Source: Candidatus Heimdallarchaeota archaeon | GTDB lineage: Archaea > Asgardarchaeota > Heimdallarchaeia > Hodarchaeales > Hodarchaeaceae | Assembly (NCBI GenBank): GCA_011364965.1 | Contig: RDOB01000001.1 | Coordinates: forward strand, 1 to 64,000 | Direction: 5' to 3' | Length of the DNA: 64,000 nucleotides | In this document: in pieces, positions 20,132 through 30,810 of the stretch | How the letters are laid out: each line of letters begins with the position of its first letter | Numbering within the stretch: the first letter of the stretch is position 1 | Translations under genes and position numbers: made by a program | Notes under the pieces: generated by a model | Told to the model about the DNA's origin: nothing | Seen by the model: the letters and a program-made list of their open reading frames with translations, nothing else | The model's database searches: none

Positions 20132-21638
20132 TGACAGGCTATTTGCGATGCGGAATCCGAAAGAAATTAATATTATAAAAAAGCCAGCATCTGCAGTTCA
20201 ATTTAGAATTGGCCTTGTATATCCAAATACATATCAGGTTGGTATGTCGGGGTTGACTATAAAGCTCCTATACCATCTTTTAAATCAGCATGAGAATATA
20301 GTAGCAGAAAGGATATTCTATTCTCCTAAATCTAACTTTCTTCCATGTTCCTTAGAAAATCAAAAGCCTTTGCGTAAATTCGATCTTCTGATGTTCACAG
20401 TCCAATTTGAATTAGATCTTATAAATGCCATCAACCTCCTGCTACATAGTAAAATTCCAATTTATTCCAAAGATCGGAGCATTGGATTTCCCTTATTAAT
20501 CATAGGAGGACCAGTGATCACCGCAAATCCAGTTTTATTATCTCAAATATTTGATTTTGTATTTCTTGGAGAATTTGAAGATATTTCTAGCAAATTTCTA
20601 GATTCTATTTTTCAAAGTAAGGTATCAGGCTTAGAAGAAATGATTAATTCAATTGAGGGGTTTTATAAACCCCTTAATTTACCTACTAATCCAGTTCCTG
20701 TAATTACTAAAGATTTAGATTTAGTAAATTATCCTTTATCACAAATCAGTCCAATTGAAGAAGAAAAAAAAAGAAAAAGTGCATTAAATGGGTACTTTTT
20801 ACAAGTTTCAAGGGGTTGTCCACATGGATGTCATTTTTGTCTAATTGGCCAAATTTTCAGACCGCATAGAGAAAGATCACTACATATTCTTCAAGAGTAC
20901 ATTAAAGCTGGAACGAAAGCGACGCAAACTGATTTCATCTCTTTAATTGGATCAAGTACAGCTGATTACACCAAATTACCCGAATTATTATCATTTATGC
21001 TTGATAATCAGTATAAATTCACTCTCCCTAGCATCAGAGTAGACAGTGCATTTTCTCTACTAAATTTAATCAAAGATTCAGGGCAAAAAAGTCTAACGAT
21101 TGCCCCAGAAACAGGTAATGATGAACTACGAAGAAATATCGGGAAGAGGATTTCCAATCAAGAAATTAAGAGTTTTTTTAAAGAATCAGTAAATCTTGGA
21201 ATAAATCAATTCAAACTTTACTTCATCTTGGGATTATCACAAGATATAAATTCAGAATCAACGTCAATCTTAGAATTATTAAATGAAATCTCTACAATCA
21301 ACCAGAAAATAATGTTAAACATTTCTATTACTCCATTTGTTCCAAAACAGAAAACTAGATTGAGAGAATTATGCCCTAATTATGAAGAAATAAATTCCCA
21401 GATTTCTAGAATTAAAAAAATCAGAAGTAAGAATCTCAAAATAAAGGTATTTCCACCTAGATGGGCAGAGATACAAGCTATTCTTTCATTAGGGGGAGGG
21501 GAATTGACTAATAAATTAATAGAAGTAGCTAGGGATGGTGGATCGTATCAAAGCTGGAAAAAAACTTTCAACAATGCTTTGACTTCCTATTACCAAAATG
21601 AGATTTGTAATAGTGGTTCCTATCGCGGTTCTGAATGA
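20112..21638 (+). CDS. Radical SAM Fe-S oxidoreductase (B12-binding-type architecture)
   Basis: VSRGCPHGCHFCLIGQIFRPHRERS; N-terminal YPNTYQVGMSGLTIKLLYHLLN. Confidence 0.9.
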   Translation: MKNHLNNDRLFAMRNPKEINIIKKPASAVQFRIGLVYPNTYQVGMSGLTIKLLYHLLNQHENIVAERIFYSPKSNFLPCSLENQKPLRKFDLLMFTVQFELDLINAINLLLHSKIPIYSKDRSIGFPLLIIGGPVITANPVLLSQIFDFVFLGEFEDISSKFLDSIFQSKVSGLEEMINSIEGFYKPLNLPTNPVPVITKDLDLVNYPLSQISPIEEEKKRKSALNGYFLQVSRGCPHGCHFCLIGQIFRPHRERSLHILQEYIKAGTKATQTDFISLIGSSTADYTKLPELLSFMLDNQYKFTLPSIRVDSAFSLLNLIKDSGQKSLTIAPETGNDELRRNIGKRISNQEIKSFFKESVNLGINQFKLYFILGLSQDINSESTSILELLNEISTINQKIMLNISITPFVPKQKTRLRELCPNYEEINSQISRIKKIRSKNLKIKVFPPRWAEIQAILSLGGGELTNKLIEVARDGGSYQSWKKTFNNALTSYYQNEICNSGSYRGSE

Positions 21639-23347
21639 ATTACATCTTTTGCTTCTCTTAAATAACGCAATACATCACGAACGTTTGAAATAGGGGATAT
21701 GGAAACGCTAGAAACTCGTTGATCTCGTATATCGTCTAAAACTTTCTCTGCTAAATTTTTAAATCTGGGGACAGACAGAGAAGAGTGGAAAAAAGGTTCA
21801 AGAATTTCTTCAGCTTCTTCATACCTTCCTTGGGCACATAAAATTATAGATAACAGAAATTCCCCTTTCGAACGATTCGGAATATCTGAAATTTCAGTTA
21901 AAATTCTTTTTACCATAGATTCTGCTTTTCTTAGTGAATTTTGGTTTTCTGAAAGACGATATTCATGCAGATTGCTTTCAGAAAGAGCAAATAAAAGAGA
22001 AGTCTTCATTTTGGAGCATTTATTAGTTTTTGCTAGCCCTTCTTCTAAATATTTCTTAGCATTCCCAATATTAAATCGATCTAACTCAAATTTCCCTTGA
22101 AGATATTTTAGATAGAGCTCTGAACACGGATCAAGATTTTTTTCGTCAACAGATTCAAGGAGACTTGGAATTGCTTCGGTTTTTTTCAAATCTATCATTA
22201 ACTCAATATAATGAAGTAATAAAGATGCTTTTCTTTCATCAGAATCAATCTCATCGATAATTGATTTAAGATTGATTGCATGTTTCAATGCTTGATCATC
22301 ATTATTTTGAAGGTAATTGATAAGTGCAAGACCAGATTCGGCCTTTGATTGATATTGTTGATTATTACAGCCAATAGCATTTTTTAATGTTAATCTATAC
22401 AATTCTTTTGCCTTATGAAGCTCTCCTCTCTCTTTATGGATTGAAGCCCAAGTGGAATATGGATATAATAACAATCCTGTTATTTTTTGATGTTTAATTT
22501 CAATATCTTTCGCGATCGAAATTGCATTTTGAAAGTGTTTCTCAGAAGCTTCATTCTGCATCTTCATTGCGTAATGAGAAGCATAGTTGGTATATGCGAT
22601 TATTATCCGATTCTTAGCATCTATCTTCTTTAAATGAGCAATTGCTGCCTCTTGATGATTTTCATAACTATTTGAATTCTCCTCTTTTGAAAGGAAGGTG
22701 TGCATTAATGCAGAATTAAGATTGTGATTAAATTTAACTGCATTGTTTAGAGACTCACTAGCATCTAGATTAATTGATCTGGATCCTTTAGCTGCTTCAA
22801 AAAATAACGCAGGAGATAAAAGAGCGTTAATTCTCGGATCTAAATCGATTTTTTCCCCAAATAAGTGCTGAAGTGTTTTTTGGAGATTACTTAATTGATT
22901 ATTCCGTCCAGAATTATTGAGTATTAATGCAAATGGGGTGGATAAATCCAGAATCGCTTCTTGGTCTTTATTTTTCTTAGCTAATTCAAAGGCATCTTGA
23001 ATAAGAAGAATCCCCTTTTCTAGATCAAGGAATTCAGCGACTCCTGCCCCTAAATAACCCTGAAGCAGTATATTTGGTGATTCATCAGTCAAATAGTTCT
23101 GATATTTCGCGAAAAAAGATATATCGCATTGAATCCATGCCAATTTGGAGTACAGAGAAAGTATTTCGCTAGAAGAATAATTACTCTTTTCAACAAGAGA
23201 TTTTACTTCTCTAGTCCAGTCAGATAAAGATGGTACGAAATTTTCTGCCTTATTTTTTGAAATTTCTCGTTCAAGTTCCTTTATTTGACTCTTGAGTAAA
23301 TAATTAGCGAAAACTGCTATTTCGCTTGGAAATTCTATAATTTGCAT
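21620..23347 (-). CDS. TPR-repeat protein
   Basis: Repeated helical TPR-like patterns (e.g. AKELYRLTLKNAIGCNNQQYQSKAESGLALI). Confidence 0.7.
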   Translation of the reverse strand: MQIIEFPSEIAVFANYLLKSQIKELEREISKNKAENFVPSLSDWTREVKSLVEKSNYSSSEILSLYSKLAWIQCDISFFAKYQNYLTDESPNILLQGYLGAGVAEFLDLEKGILLIQDAFELAKKNKDQEAILDLSTPFALILNNSGRNNQLSNLQKTLQHLFGEKIDLDPRINALLSPALFFEAAKGSRSINLDASESLNNAVKFNHNLNSALMHTFLSKEENSNSYENHQEAAIAHLKKIDAKNRIIIAYTNYASHYAMKMQNEASEKHFQNAISIAKDIEIKHQKITGLLLYPYSTWASIHKERGELHKAKELYRLTLKNAIGCNNQQYQSKAESGLALINYLQNNDDQALKHAINLKSIIDEIDSDERKASLLLHYIELMIDLKKTEAIPSLLESVDEKNLDPCSELYLKYLQGKFELDRFNIGNAKKYLEEGLAKTNKCSKMKTSLLFALSESNLHEYRLSENQNSLRKAESMVKRILTEISDIPNRSKGEFLLSIILCAQGRYEEAEEILEPFFHSSLSVPRFKNLAEKVLDDIRDQRVSSVSISPISNVRDVLRYLREAKDVIHSEPR

Positions 23348-23491
23348 AACAAGTAGATCCTAGGCAAATAAGATAAAAACTTTAATGTTTACGCAAGCAT
23401 ATTAACATTTTATTATAACCTATCCTGAAACTTGTTCGCAGAAATTTTCAAATAAGAAATCTTAAGTAGGACAAAAAGTGGGTGTAATAAA

Positions 23492-24694
23492 TTGGGTATA
23501 TTAGTTGGAATAGTTGGGAAGCCAAGTTCTGGTAAGACAACCTTTCTCAATGCTCTATGCGCTACTGATGCAAAAACTGGAAATTATCCGTTCACCACAA
23601 TTGAACCAAACCAAGGTGTAGGTTTTGTAACTACTCCTTGCTTATGCAATGAATTGGGAGTCAAATGTAACGCGAGAAATTCAGAATGTATTGACCAAAT
23701 CCGTAAAATCCCAGTAAAAGTAATTGATGTTGCGGGACTCGTTCCAGGGGCGTATGAAGGAAGGGGGATGGGAAATCAATTTCTATCAGATCTAGCACAA
23801 GCTGATATCCTCATTCATGTAGTGGACATTTCTGGATCTTTAAATGAAGATGGAGAAGATGTAGAACCAGGAACACATGATCCTATGAAAGACGTTTTAT
23901 TCTTAGAGAATGAGATTGCTCAATGGATCTTAGGAATTCTTAAAAAGGATTGGATTCGTGCTACTCGAAAAATTAAATCAGAAAGAGGAAATATTGTTGA
24001 TTATATTACAGATAAATTAACTGGCCTAAAAATCACCAGATCTGCTGTTCTTCAAGCAATTAGTGCAGCGGATCTTTCTACTTCAACTTCTGCAGAATGG
24101 TCTGATCAGGATCTTCTGCATTTAAGCTGTCAAATTAGAAAAATAGGGAAACCAATAATTATAGCAGCTAATAAAGTTGACCGACCAACATCAAAAGCTA
24201 ATTATGAAAAACTAACAGCTGAAATGCGTGATACAATTGTTGTACCAACAGCTGCTTTGATTGATATTGTACTTGAGGGATTAAAAAAACAAAAAAAGGT
24301 AGAATATTTCTCTGAGAGCGGAAGATTATCCGTTGCAGGGGACCTATCTCCAAAAGAGGAAGAAATAATAAAAAAAATCCAAAAAGAAATTTTGAATGAA
24401 TATAAAACCACTGGGGTATTTGAAACATTAAATAAAGCCATATTTGATGTATTAAATTTATTCCCTGTGTATCCAGTAGCTGATGTAACTCACTTTAGTG
24501 ATAAAGATGGTTTAATTCTCCCAGATGTTTTTCTCGTGAAAAAAGGGACAACTATCAAAGAATTTGCAGGCATGATTCATCAAGATTTTATGAAGAATTT
24601 TATCTATGGGATCGATGCTCGTGTTAACCGTAAAATCTCTGAAAAACATGAATTGAAGTCAAATGATGTAGTAAAAATAGTTGCAGCAGCCTAA
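23492..24694 (+). CDS. ychF: YchF/OLA1-type translation-associated GTPase/ATPase
   Basis: GIVGKPSSGKTTFLNALC, NYPFTTIEPNQGVGFV, DVAGLVPGAYEGRGMGNQFLSDLAQADILIHVVD, C-terminal TGS. Confidence 0.95.
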   Translation: MGILVGIVGKPSSGKTTFLNALCATDAKTGNYPFTTIEPNQGVGFVTTPCLCNELGVKCNARNSECIDQIRKIPVKVIDVAGLVPGAYEGRGMGNQFLSDLAQADILIHVVDISGSLNEDGEDVEPGTHDPMKDVLFLENEIAQWILGILKKDWIRATRKIKSERGNIVDYITDKLTGLKITRSAVLQAISAADLSTSTSAEWSDQDLLHLSCQIRKIGKPIIIAANKVDRPTSKANYEKLTAEMRDTIVVPTAALIDIVLEGLKKQKKVEYFSESGRLSVAGDLSPKEEEIIKKIQKEILNEYKTTGVFETLNKAIFDVLNLFPVYPVADVTHFSDKDGLILPDVFLVKKGTTIKEFAGMIHQDFMKNFIYGIDARVNRKISEKHELKSNDVVKIVAAA

Positions 24695-24706
24695 TATTGT
24701 CTCCTA

Positions 24707-25192
24707 TTAATCTTCATTAGAAGAAGGATATCTCTTTTTAATAACAGCACGATTCTTTATCTCCTCTGCTTTTTTAAAGTAATATCCAGTGGATCTTTTA
24801 GGTCCAAATGAACGAATCCCCTCTTTTTGTAACTTTTCTATTAATTCGGTCGCTATATGTTCTGAAATTTCTCCGCGATTTTTTAGAAAGTTAATTATTT
24901 CTTGACCTTCCTCTATAGTTTTTGCTCTACCTAAGAAGTCAAATACATTTGGATCATAGTTATTTAATGGATCTATTGGGGATTTATCTTCTTCTTTGAG
25001 GGTTGAAAGAATAAGATCTTCTTTAACCTCATCAATTTTTATCGCCATGCTATTGTCTTGCAACTCTGAATATAAATGTGGAAATTTTTCTTTTAAATCT
25101 TCAATGTCGATATTCTGATCCACGGAAAGAGTTTGAGGAGGAAGATCAGCTTTTTTCTCCTTTTTTCCTCGATCTTCATTATATTCTTTCAT
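24707..25192 (-). CDS. Uncharacterised archaeal protein (possibly DUF2095-like)
   Basis: EDLKEKFPHLYSELQDNSMAIKIDEV...DPNVFDFLGRAKTIEEGQEIINFLKNRGEI. Confidence 0.6.
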   Translation of the reverse strand: MKEYNEDRGKKEKKADLPPQTLSVDQNIDIEDLKEKFPHLYSELQDNSMAIKIDEVKEDLILSTLKEEDKSPIDPLNNYDPNVFDFLGRAKTIEEGQEIINFLKNRGEISEHIATELIEKLQKEGIRSFGPKRSTGYYFKKAEEIKNRAVIKKRYPSSNED

Positions 25193-25204
25193 TTAGTACA
25201 ATCC

Positions 25205-26167
25205 TTATTTTTTATCAAGTTCGTGGAGATTAACACAAAATTCAGGCCGTTTACCTTTCAAAACCAGTCTCACCTGTTCAGCTGTAATTTCTCCTGCTCT
25301 AATTTGAGCTTCAACAGTCGATGCTCCAATATGGGGCGATACATAACTGTTTTTAAGTCCAAATAGGATGTTTTTCTTGGCAGGTTCTTCAGAAAATACA
25401 TCAAGCCCTGCTCCTGCTATTTTCTCATCACTGAGTGCCTTATAAAGAGCTTGTTCATTAATGATTCCCCCACGAGCACAATTTATAATAAAAGCTGTTG
25501 GTTTCATTAATGATAATTCTCGGTCTCCTATCATGTTTCTCGTTTCATCTGTCAAAAGCGCATGAATAGTTATATAATCAGACCTAGCAAATATTTCGTC
25601 TAAATCCATTATTTGTTCAGTACCCATTTTTTGAAATATTTCTTGGGGAAGATAAGGATCATAAATTATACAATTCATTCCGAAAGCTTGTGCCCTCTTG
25701 ACAACCTCAGAACCGATTCTACCACACCCAATGAAACCTAGGGTCTTTTTGAATAATTCTGATCCCATAAGATGTTTTTTTGGCCAATTTCCCGCTTTGG
25801 TTTCATTGTTTGCATCTATAATTTTTCTACTAAGGGCCATTATGAAGGTAAAGGCCATTTCTGCAACAGTAATTGTCGAGGCAAGTGGAGAATTGACAAC
25901 ATAGATACCTTGATTTGTTGCTGCTTCAACATCAATATTATCTACTCCCACTCCAGCTCTTCCAATAACTTTGAGCTTTATTCCCCTTTCTATTACTGTT
26001 TGAGGAATATTGGTGGCACTTCGTACAATTACTGCATCATATTGTTCTATTACTTCTATTAATTCCGATATAGAATAATGATGCTCAGTTACATCGAATT
26101 CTTTTTTTAACTTTTCAACTGCTGAAGCTGCAATTGAATCTGCAACTAAGATTTTAATTTTTAACAC
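25205..26167 (-). CDS. D-3-phosphoglycerate dehydrogenase-like D-2-hydroxyacid dehydrogenase
   Basis: IKLKVIGRAGVGVDNIDVEAATNQGIYVVNSP, LGFIGCGRIGSEVVKRAQAFGM, NCARGGIINEQALYKAL. Confidence 0.93.
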   Translation of the reverse strand: MLKIKILVADSIAASAVEKLKKEFDVTEHHYSISELIEVIEQYDAVIVRSATNIPQTVIERGIKLKVIGRAGVGVDNIDVEAATNQGIYVVNSPLASTITVAEMAFTFIMALSRKIIDANNETKAGNWPKKHLMGSELFKKTLGFIGCGRIGSEVVKRAQAFGMNCIIYDPYLPQEIFQKMGTEQIMDLDEIFARSDYITIHALLTDETRNMIGDRELSLMKPTAFIINCARGGIINEQALYKALSDEKIAGAGLDVFSEEPAKKNILFGLKNSYVSPHIGASTVEAQIRAGEITAEQVRLVLKGKRPEFCVNLHELDKK

Positions 26168-26428
26168 ATCCTAAATATGAAAAGCTTTTCTGATCTATGA
26201 TATGAAAATTTATGGTGAAATCGCCTTGAAAGAGGGAACCTTAAATTGAAGTTTAAGGCTATTTCTTTAGCATACGTAAAATTCAGAAAGCGGTATCCTT
26301 GGATCAATATTCTGCCAAGTATTTAAAACACTGAAGAATAAAGCCTTTATCACGTATCTCCGCTCTGGAATGTTGCAGGAGATTATTTAAACATAATCTT
26401 GCAGAACCTATAGGAGGTATTTATCCCC

Positions 26429-26992
26429 ATGAGTACATATAAATACGTATCTAAATTTTGGAAAGAAAGAAAGGACGATTTCAAACAGTTAAGGATTGAT
26501 CGTTTAATCCAATGGCGAAGGGAACCGACGGTACTTCGAATCGAGAATCCGACAAGAATTGATAGAGCGAGAGCACTTGGCTATAGACGAAAGAAAGGAT
26601 TTATTTTAGCGAGGGTTCGAGTACCACGTGGAGGACGAAGAAAGCCTCGTCCAAATAGTGGAAGACGCTCAAAACGTATGGGTGTCACTAGATTAACATC
26701 GAGGAAATCTCGGCAATGGATCGCAGAAGAACGATGTTCTCGTCGTTATGTAAATCTTGAAATTTTAAATAGTTATCCTGTTCTTGACGATGGAAGGCAT
26801 AGATGGTTTGAAGTAATCATGATTGACCCTCAGGCTCCTGAAATCATATCAGACCCAAAAATCAATTGGATATGTCAAGGAAATCAGAAAAATCGTGTAT
26901 TACGCGGAAAAACTTCCGCAGGACGTAAATCACGAGGTTTACAAAGAAAAGGTAAAGGTTCTGAACACACACGGCCTTCTTATGATAGATAA
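26429..26992 (+). CDS. rpl15e: Ribosomal protein L15e
   Basis: RALGYRRKKGFILARVRVPRGGRRKPRPNSGRRSKRMG...CSRRYVNLEILNSYPVLDDGRHRWFEVIMIDP. Confidence 0.97.
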   Translation: MSTYKYVSKFWKERKDDFKQLRIDRLIQWRREPTVLRIENPTRIDRARALGYRRKKGFILARVRVPRGGRRKPRPNSGRRSKRMGVTRLTSRKSRQWIAEERCSRRYVNLEILNSYPVLDDGRHRWFEVIMIDPQAPEIISDPKINWICQGNQKNRVLRGKTSAGRKSRGLQRKGKGSEHTRPSYDR

Positions 26993-27202
26993 TTTTGTCT
27001 AAGCTAAATTTGGGGCTTAAAATCCCCGAACCTTTCTTTTTTCGCTGATAAATGGGTAAGTAGATAAATCGTTATATGAAGAAGTTACATTTAATAGCTG
27101 CATGGCTAGTTTTGTAAATTATAAAAATAATTCACAATCCTTCTCCTTCAATCTTGAGAAAAATACAAATATCTACACAAATTCACAGGTACTCAAAAAG
27201 AA

Positions 27203-27919
27203 GTGTGCAATTTGCCTAGAGAATACATAGATTCTTTCTATCTTCAATCATCAACTCAACTAGACCAGTTCATTCAATTTGCACAACTATTCGGGTATTC
27301 GGAACTCTGGATTAGTGGATTTAACAAGAAACCAAAAGAAAAAGGATATCCTTCCCTTCGCGTTTTTCTACGCTTAAATTTAGGTGAGAATAATGAAACA
27401 AAAGAACAATTAGCTACTATTCTCAGCAAACAGAGACGAAATTTTTCCATTATATCAATAAATTGCAACACGCCTGATATTGCTGCTTGGGCATCTCAAG
27501 ATAACCGAGTGGATTTGGTTACCTTTCCAGTATTAAGTTTTGGCAAGTTAATGACCCGTTCGGTTGCTAATTTAATGCTCAAATTTGAAAAAACACTCGA
27601 AATATCATTAGCTTCCATTTATCGGTTACCAGAGAGACTTTATATTCCAGCTTTTCGTCAACTTGCCAAAGCATTAGATATTACACAAAAAAAGCATATT
27701 CCAACAGTATTCAATTCTGGTGCAAAAAACATCTTTGAGATAAGATCTCCTAAAGAACTGATTTCTTTATTTCAATTAGTATCAAATGAAATCCATCCTC
27801 CGTTAGATGGGATAAGTGATATTCCGATGGAATTACGAAAACGAAATATGGTGAAAATTAGTCCAGATTATGTATCCCCTGGAATTTATAGGATATATCA
27901 CAATTTTGAGGAGGAATGA
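27203..27919 (+). CDS. rnp3: RNase P protein component 3 (Rpp30)
   Basis: Rpp30-like PHP fold pattern (DNRVDLVTFP, SGAKNIFEIRSPKELISLFQLV), gene order L15e-Rpp30-Pop5. Confidence 0.88.
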   Translation: MCNLPREYIDSFYLQSSTQLDQFIQFAQLFGYSELWISGFNKKPKEKGYPSLRVFLRLNLGENNETKEQLATILSKQRRNFSIISINCNTPDIAAWASQDNRVDLVTFPVLSFGKLMTRSVANLMLKFEKTLEISLASIYRLPERLYIPAFRQLAKALDITQKKHIPTVFNSGAKNIFEIRSPKELISLFQLVSNEIHPPLDGISDIPMELRKRNMVKISPDYVSPGIYRIYHNFEEE

Positions 27920-27923
27920 GAAG

Positions 27924-28325
27924 ATGAAGGAGAGAAATAGGTACTTAACACTACGATTCATCAGTCCAAAAAAAATTTCAGAGAAGGAAGCGTGGTTTAC
28001 CATTTCTTCTTCAGTGAAGAAAATGTATGGATCGTATGGAGCCTCTACTATCGGGTTATTCCTATCCTATTTTGAGGAAGATAATCAAGTCGGAATTTTC
28101 AGAGTTTCACATAATTCAACATATCTTCTCGCAGCTGCATTATGCTTCATTAATACTAGAAATAACCAATCCATTTATATTTATTCAGAAAATACATCTG
28201 GTACAATAAAAAAGGCTCGTACTTTATTGAGTAAGGAAAAATATAATAAAAGAGCTAAAATAATACGTAACCTATTATTCAATCATCTGAATGCAAATCT
28301 CGATGATGACAAACTACATACCTGA
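27924..28325 (+). CDS. rnp2: RNase P protein component 2 (Pop5)
   Basis: MKERNRYLTLRFISPKKISEKEAWFTISSSVKKMYGSYGASTIGLFLSYFEEDNQVGIFRVSH; ATG at 27924 preferred over track start 27870. Confidence 0.88.
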   Translation: MKERNRYLTLRFISPKKISEKEAWFTISSSVKKMYGSYGASTIGLFLSYFEEDNQVGIFRVSHNSTYLLAAALCFINTRNNQSIYIYSENTSGTIKKARTLLSKEKYNKRAKIIRNLLFNHLNANLDDDKLHT

Positions 28326-28361
28326 GCTAGTGAGGTCACCGTCCCAGTCTGAGAGATTATT

Positions 28362-28479
28362 TTAGAGGGGATTCAAGTAAAATCGCAAAGATTTTCTGAT
28401 TGTGTTTAATATTATAGCTCGATTAGCAACCGAGTATATTTTAGAGTCAAATGGTCTAAAATTTGCCAATCTCCTCTAA
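28362..28479 (+). ncRNA. Candidate structured RNA: four-way-junction/cloverleaf-like fold of unknown family
   Basis: Closing stem TTAGAGGGGATT (28362-28373) / AATCTCCTCTAA (28468-28479), 12 bp with one G-U; inner hairpins AAAATC-gcaaa-GATTTT (28379-28395), TATA(g)CTCG-attagcaac-CGAGTATA (28413-28438), ATTTTAGA-gtcaaatgg-TCTAAAAT (28438-28462); ACA lies 2 nt after the closing stem. The last two hairpins compete for nt 28438. Confidence 0.4.
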
Positions 28480-28602
28480 GCACAAAATTTCAGCAATTTG
28501 CTAATAATTTATGGCTTTGTTTAACTAAATCATTCTATTTTGAACAATATATTTCTAACCTAAATCGAAGATTATTTATTTCAAAAACATGATTTTTTAA
28601 TC

Positions 28603-28917
28603 ATGAGTACTGAATTTACAAAAAAGGTGAAATTTCTCATAAAATGCATTCCTCCTGGAAAAGTAGCAACCTATGGCCAAATTGCTACACATGCGGGAAA
28701 TCCCCGAGCTTCCCGTCAAGTAGCGTGGATCTTACATTCAGCAAGCAAAAAAGATGATTTACCTTGGCATCGAGTTATCAATAGTAAAGGAAAAATTTCA
28801 TTGCCACATGGAGGAGGGTACGAAGAACAAGTATCATTATTGGAACGTGAGGGAGTTAAATTTACCAAATCTGGAATGATCAACCTCAAAATGTTTCTAT
28901 GGGATCCATTTGAATAA
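28603..28917 (+). CDS. Alkyltransferase-like (ATL) DNA-binding protein, MGMT family without active-site Cys
   Basis: PPGKVATYGQIATHAGNPRASRQVAWILHS...DLPWHRVINSKGKIS; Trp in place of Cys in P(C)HRV. Confidence 0.9.
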   Translation: MSTEFTKKVKFLIKCIPPGKVATYGQIATHAGNPRASRQVAWILHSASKKDDLPWHRVINSKGKISLPHGGGYEEQVSLLEREGVKFTKSGMINLKMFLWDPFE

Positions 28918-28952
28918 GAAAATCAAGAATAAGATTAGATCCGTGGAACTGG

Positions 28953-29378
28953 TTAATCATTTCCAAGGGTAAAATAAAGATATGCAACAATTGCACCGGC
29001 AATTGCAGTAAAGAATACGGAGAACCACATATCAAAAAGAAGAAGTGTGGAAATGAAAAATACTATAAATAAACCTGCGATTTCTAGAATATTCATGTTT
29101 CCTCCTGCATACTCACGTATTATTGCATAAACAACAATAGTTGAGAAGAACATGATACCCCAGATAAATAAATGAAATAATATTAATAATGGAGTAAAAG
29201 TGCCTCCGAATAAATCTACCTCGAGAAATAAAAATCCGAAAAATGTAGTTTCTATATCTCTAGAGAAAAACAGAAAGATTATTTCAATAAGAAAGCTTAT
29301 AGATAAAATGAATACTCCTAAAATGACTGTTCTTGTTTGCTCTGAAACCCATATATTTCGATAAAGAGATTTGGCCAT
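28953..29378 (-). CDS. Membrane protein, unknown
   Basis: Four hydrophobic helices in 141 aa. Confidence 0.55.
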   Translation of the reverse strand: MAKSLYRNIWVSEQTRTVILGVFILSISFLIEIIFLFFSRDIETTFFGFLFLEVDLFGGTFTPLLILFHLFIWGIMFFSTIVVYAIIREYAGGNMNILEIAGLFIVFFISTLLLFDMWFSVFFTAIAGAIVAYLYFTLGND

Positions 29379-29859
29379 TTTCTCAAAAACTCCAACCTAA
29401 GTTCTCCAAACTCTGCTTATTGAGATTGAGCTTTTATCTTTTATTTTTCTAAATTGACTTTTCTTAATAATCCTAAGAGAGATACAAAGTAAAACCAGAT
29501 TAGTACGTCCTTTGCCAAAACAGCTTAATATCGCTTTTCTATTTACTTCATTTGAAGCGTAAAATTTGCTATTATAGTTGGTAGAACATTACATGATTGA
29601 TTCTTAATAACTACTAACTACTCGTCAATAAGGAAACAAAATAAAAGCGAATCTTTATAAAGAAAAGAGATAGGAGGAAATTAATAGAATGTTTGGGAAC
29701 ATTGTCCTCTGACACCAAAAAAGCACTTTCACAATAATGATCTCTTAAGCTTGCCATGCTCAAACACTTCAATTACGTATACACTAAAAAAATTGACCAT
29801 GAGTTAAAAAAACGCCCTGAGAATTAATCAACTTGTAGTTCCCAAGAGGAATTCCGAAA

Positions 29860-30561
29860 ATGAAGATCGTGTTATTAGGACCATATAATTCAGGAAAATC
29901 AACAACAGTTCATAAAGTGTGTGGCAATTCAGCAATTTCTATTGACTATGGGGGTACAACTGTTGCTTTAGATCATTGCCGAACTCAAATTTATGGCGTG
30001 GAAATATTCTTATTTGGCACACCAGGGCTCAGTCGGTTTGAAGTGATCAGAAAAATCTTAAGTAAAGGCGCTGATGGAATTTTATTTGTAGTGGATTCAG
30101 TGAATGTCGCATCATTTGAAGAAGCACACAAACTTCTTCAGGAAGTATATGAAATTCTGCCTGGTGTTCCTGTTGTATTATGTGCGAATAAACAGGACAT
30201 TCGGGGTGCTAAAACCCCCCAAGAGGTTGCTGACGCGGTTTTAGGTAAAGACCAAGATGTTATATCAGTAATTGGTACCTCAGCTACTACTGGAACCAAT
30301 TTGGAGAAAGCTTTTGGAGCTATTGTATTAAATGCAATTAAGCAGTATTATGAAATTCTCCTTGCAGTAAAGCATTCAAACGGAGAATTAGCAAATATAG
30401 CAGAAAATTTGAATGAACCTAAAGAGAAAGTTCATTCTAGGCTTCAATTCGCCTCTTGGCGGCGATTAATTTCTGCTGATTGGGATAATTTAACTTTTAC
30501 TCTTCCAAAAGGAGTATCTAATATCTTAGATATTTTGGAATTTGGTAGTAAACAGATTTAA
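29860..30561 (+). CDS. Small Ras-like GTPase (COG2229/SRPRB-like)
   Basis: LLGPYNSGKSTTVHKV, LFGTPGLSRFEVI, GADGILFVVDSV, CANKQDI. Confidence 0.88.
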   Translation: MKIVLLGPYNSGKSTTVHKVCGNSAISIDYGGTTVALDHCRTQIYGVEIFLFGTPGLSRFEVIRKILSKGADGILFVVDSVNVASFEEAHKLLQEVYEILPGVPVVLCANKQDIRGAKTPQEVADAVLGKDQDVISVIGTSATTGTNLEKAFGAIVLNAIKQYYEILLAVKHSNGELANIAENLNEPKEKVHSRLQFASWRRLISADWDNLTFTLPKGVSNILDILEFGSKQI

Positions 30562-30588
30562 AATGCTAGAACAAATTTTTGATAATTA

Positions 30589-30780
30589 ATGGAGTTGAAT
30601 CATATGGTTGAAAAACCTGATGTTTATATTTGTCAGAATAAGGAATGCGAACATAGATTTCAAAAAGCAAAATTTGTAACAGTCCAAGATGAGGATGGTA
30701 TATACATAACTAAACCAGCTTGTCCCAACTGCGGAACCACAGATATTATTTCTTCAGCTTGGTTATTACGAGATGAATAG
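30589..30780 (+). CDS. Small zinc-ribbon protein
   Basis: YICQNKECEHRFQKAKFVTVQDEDGIYITKPACPNCGTTDI. Confidence 0.65.
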   Translation: MELNHMVEKPDVYICQNKECEHRFQKAKFVTVQDEDGIYITKPACPNCGTTDIISSAWLLRDE

Positions 30781-30810
30781 CAACCCGATTTAATAACTCG
30801 GAGCCATAAC

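Noticed and set aside
28362-28479. tRNA or RNase P RNA identity for the structured intergenic region
   Set aside because: No T-arm GTTC-type loop, no 7-bp acceptor geometry, far too short and lacking the conserved RNase P core.
28603-28917. Active O6-methylguanine methyltransferase
   Set aside because: Active-site Cys replaced (PWHRV), so called as an ATL protein, a known family.
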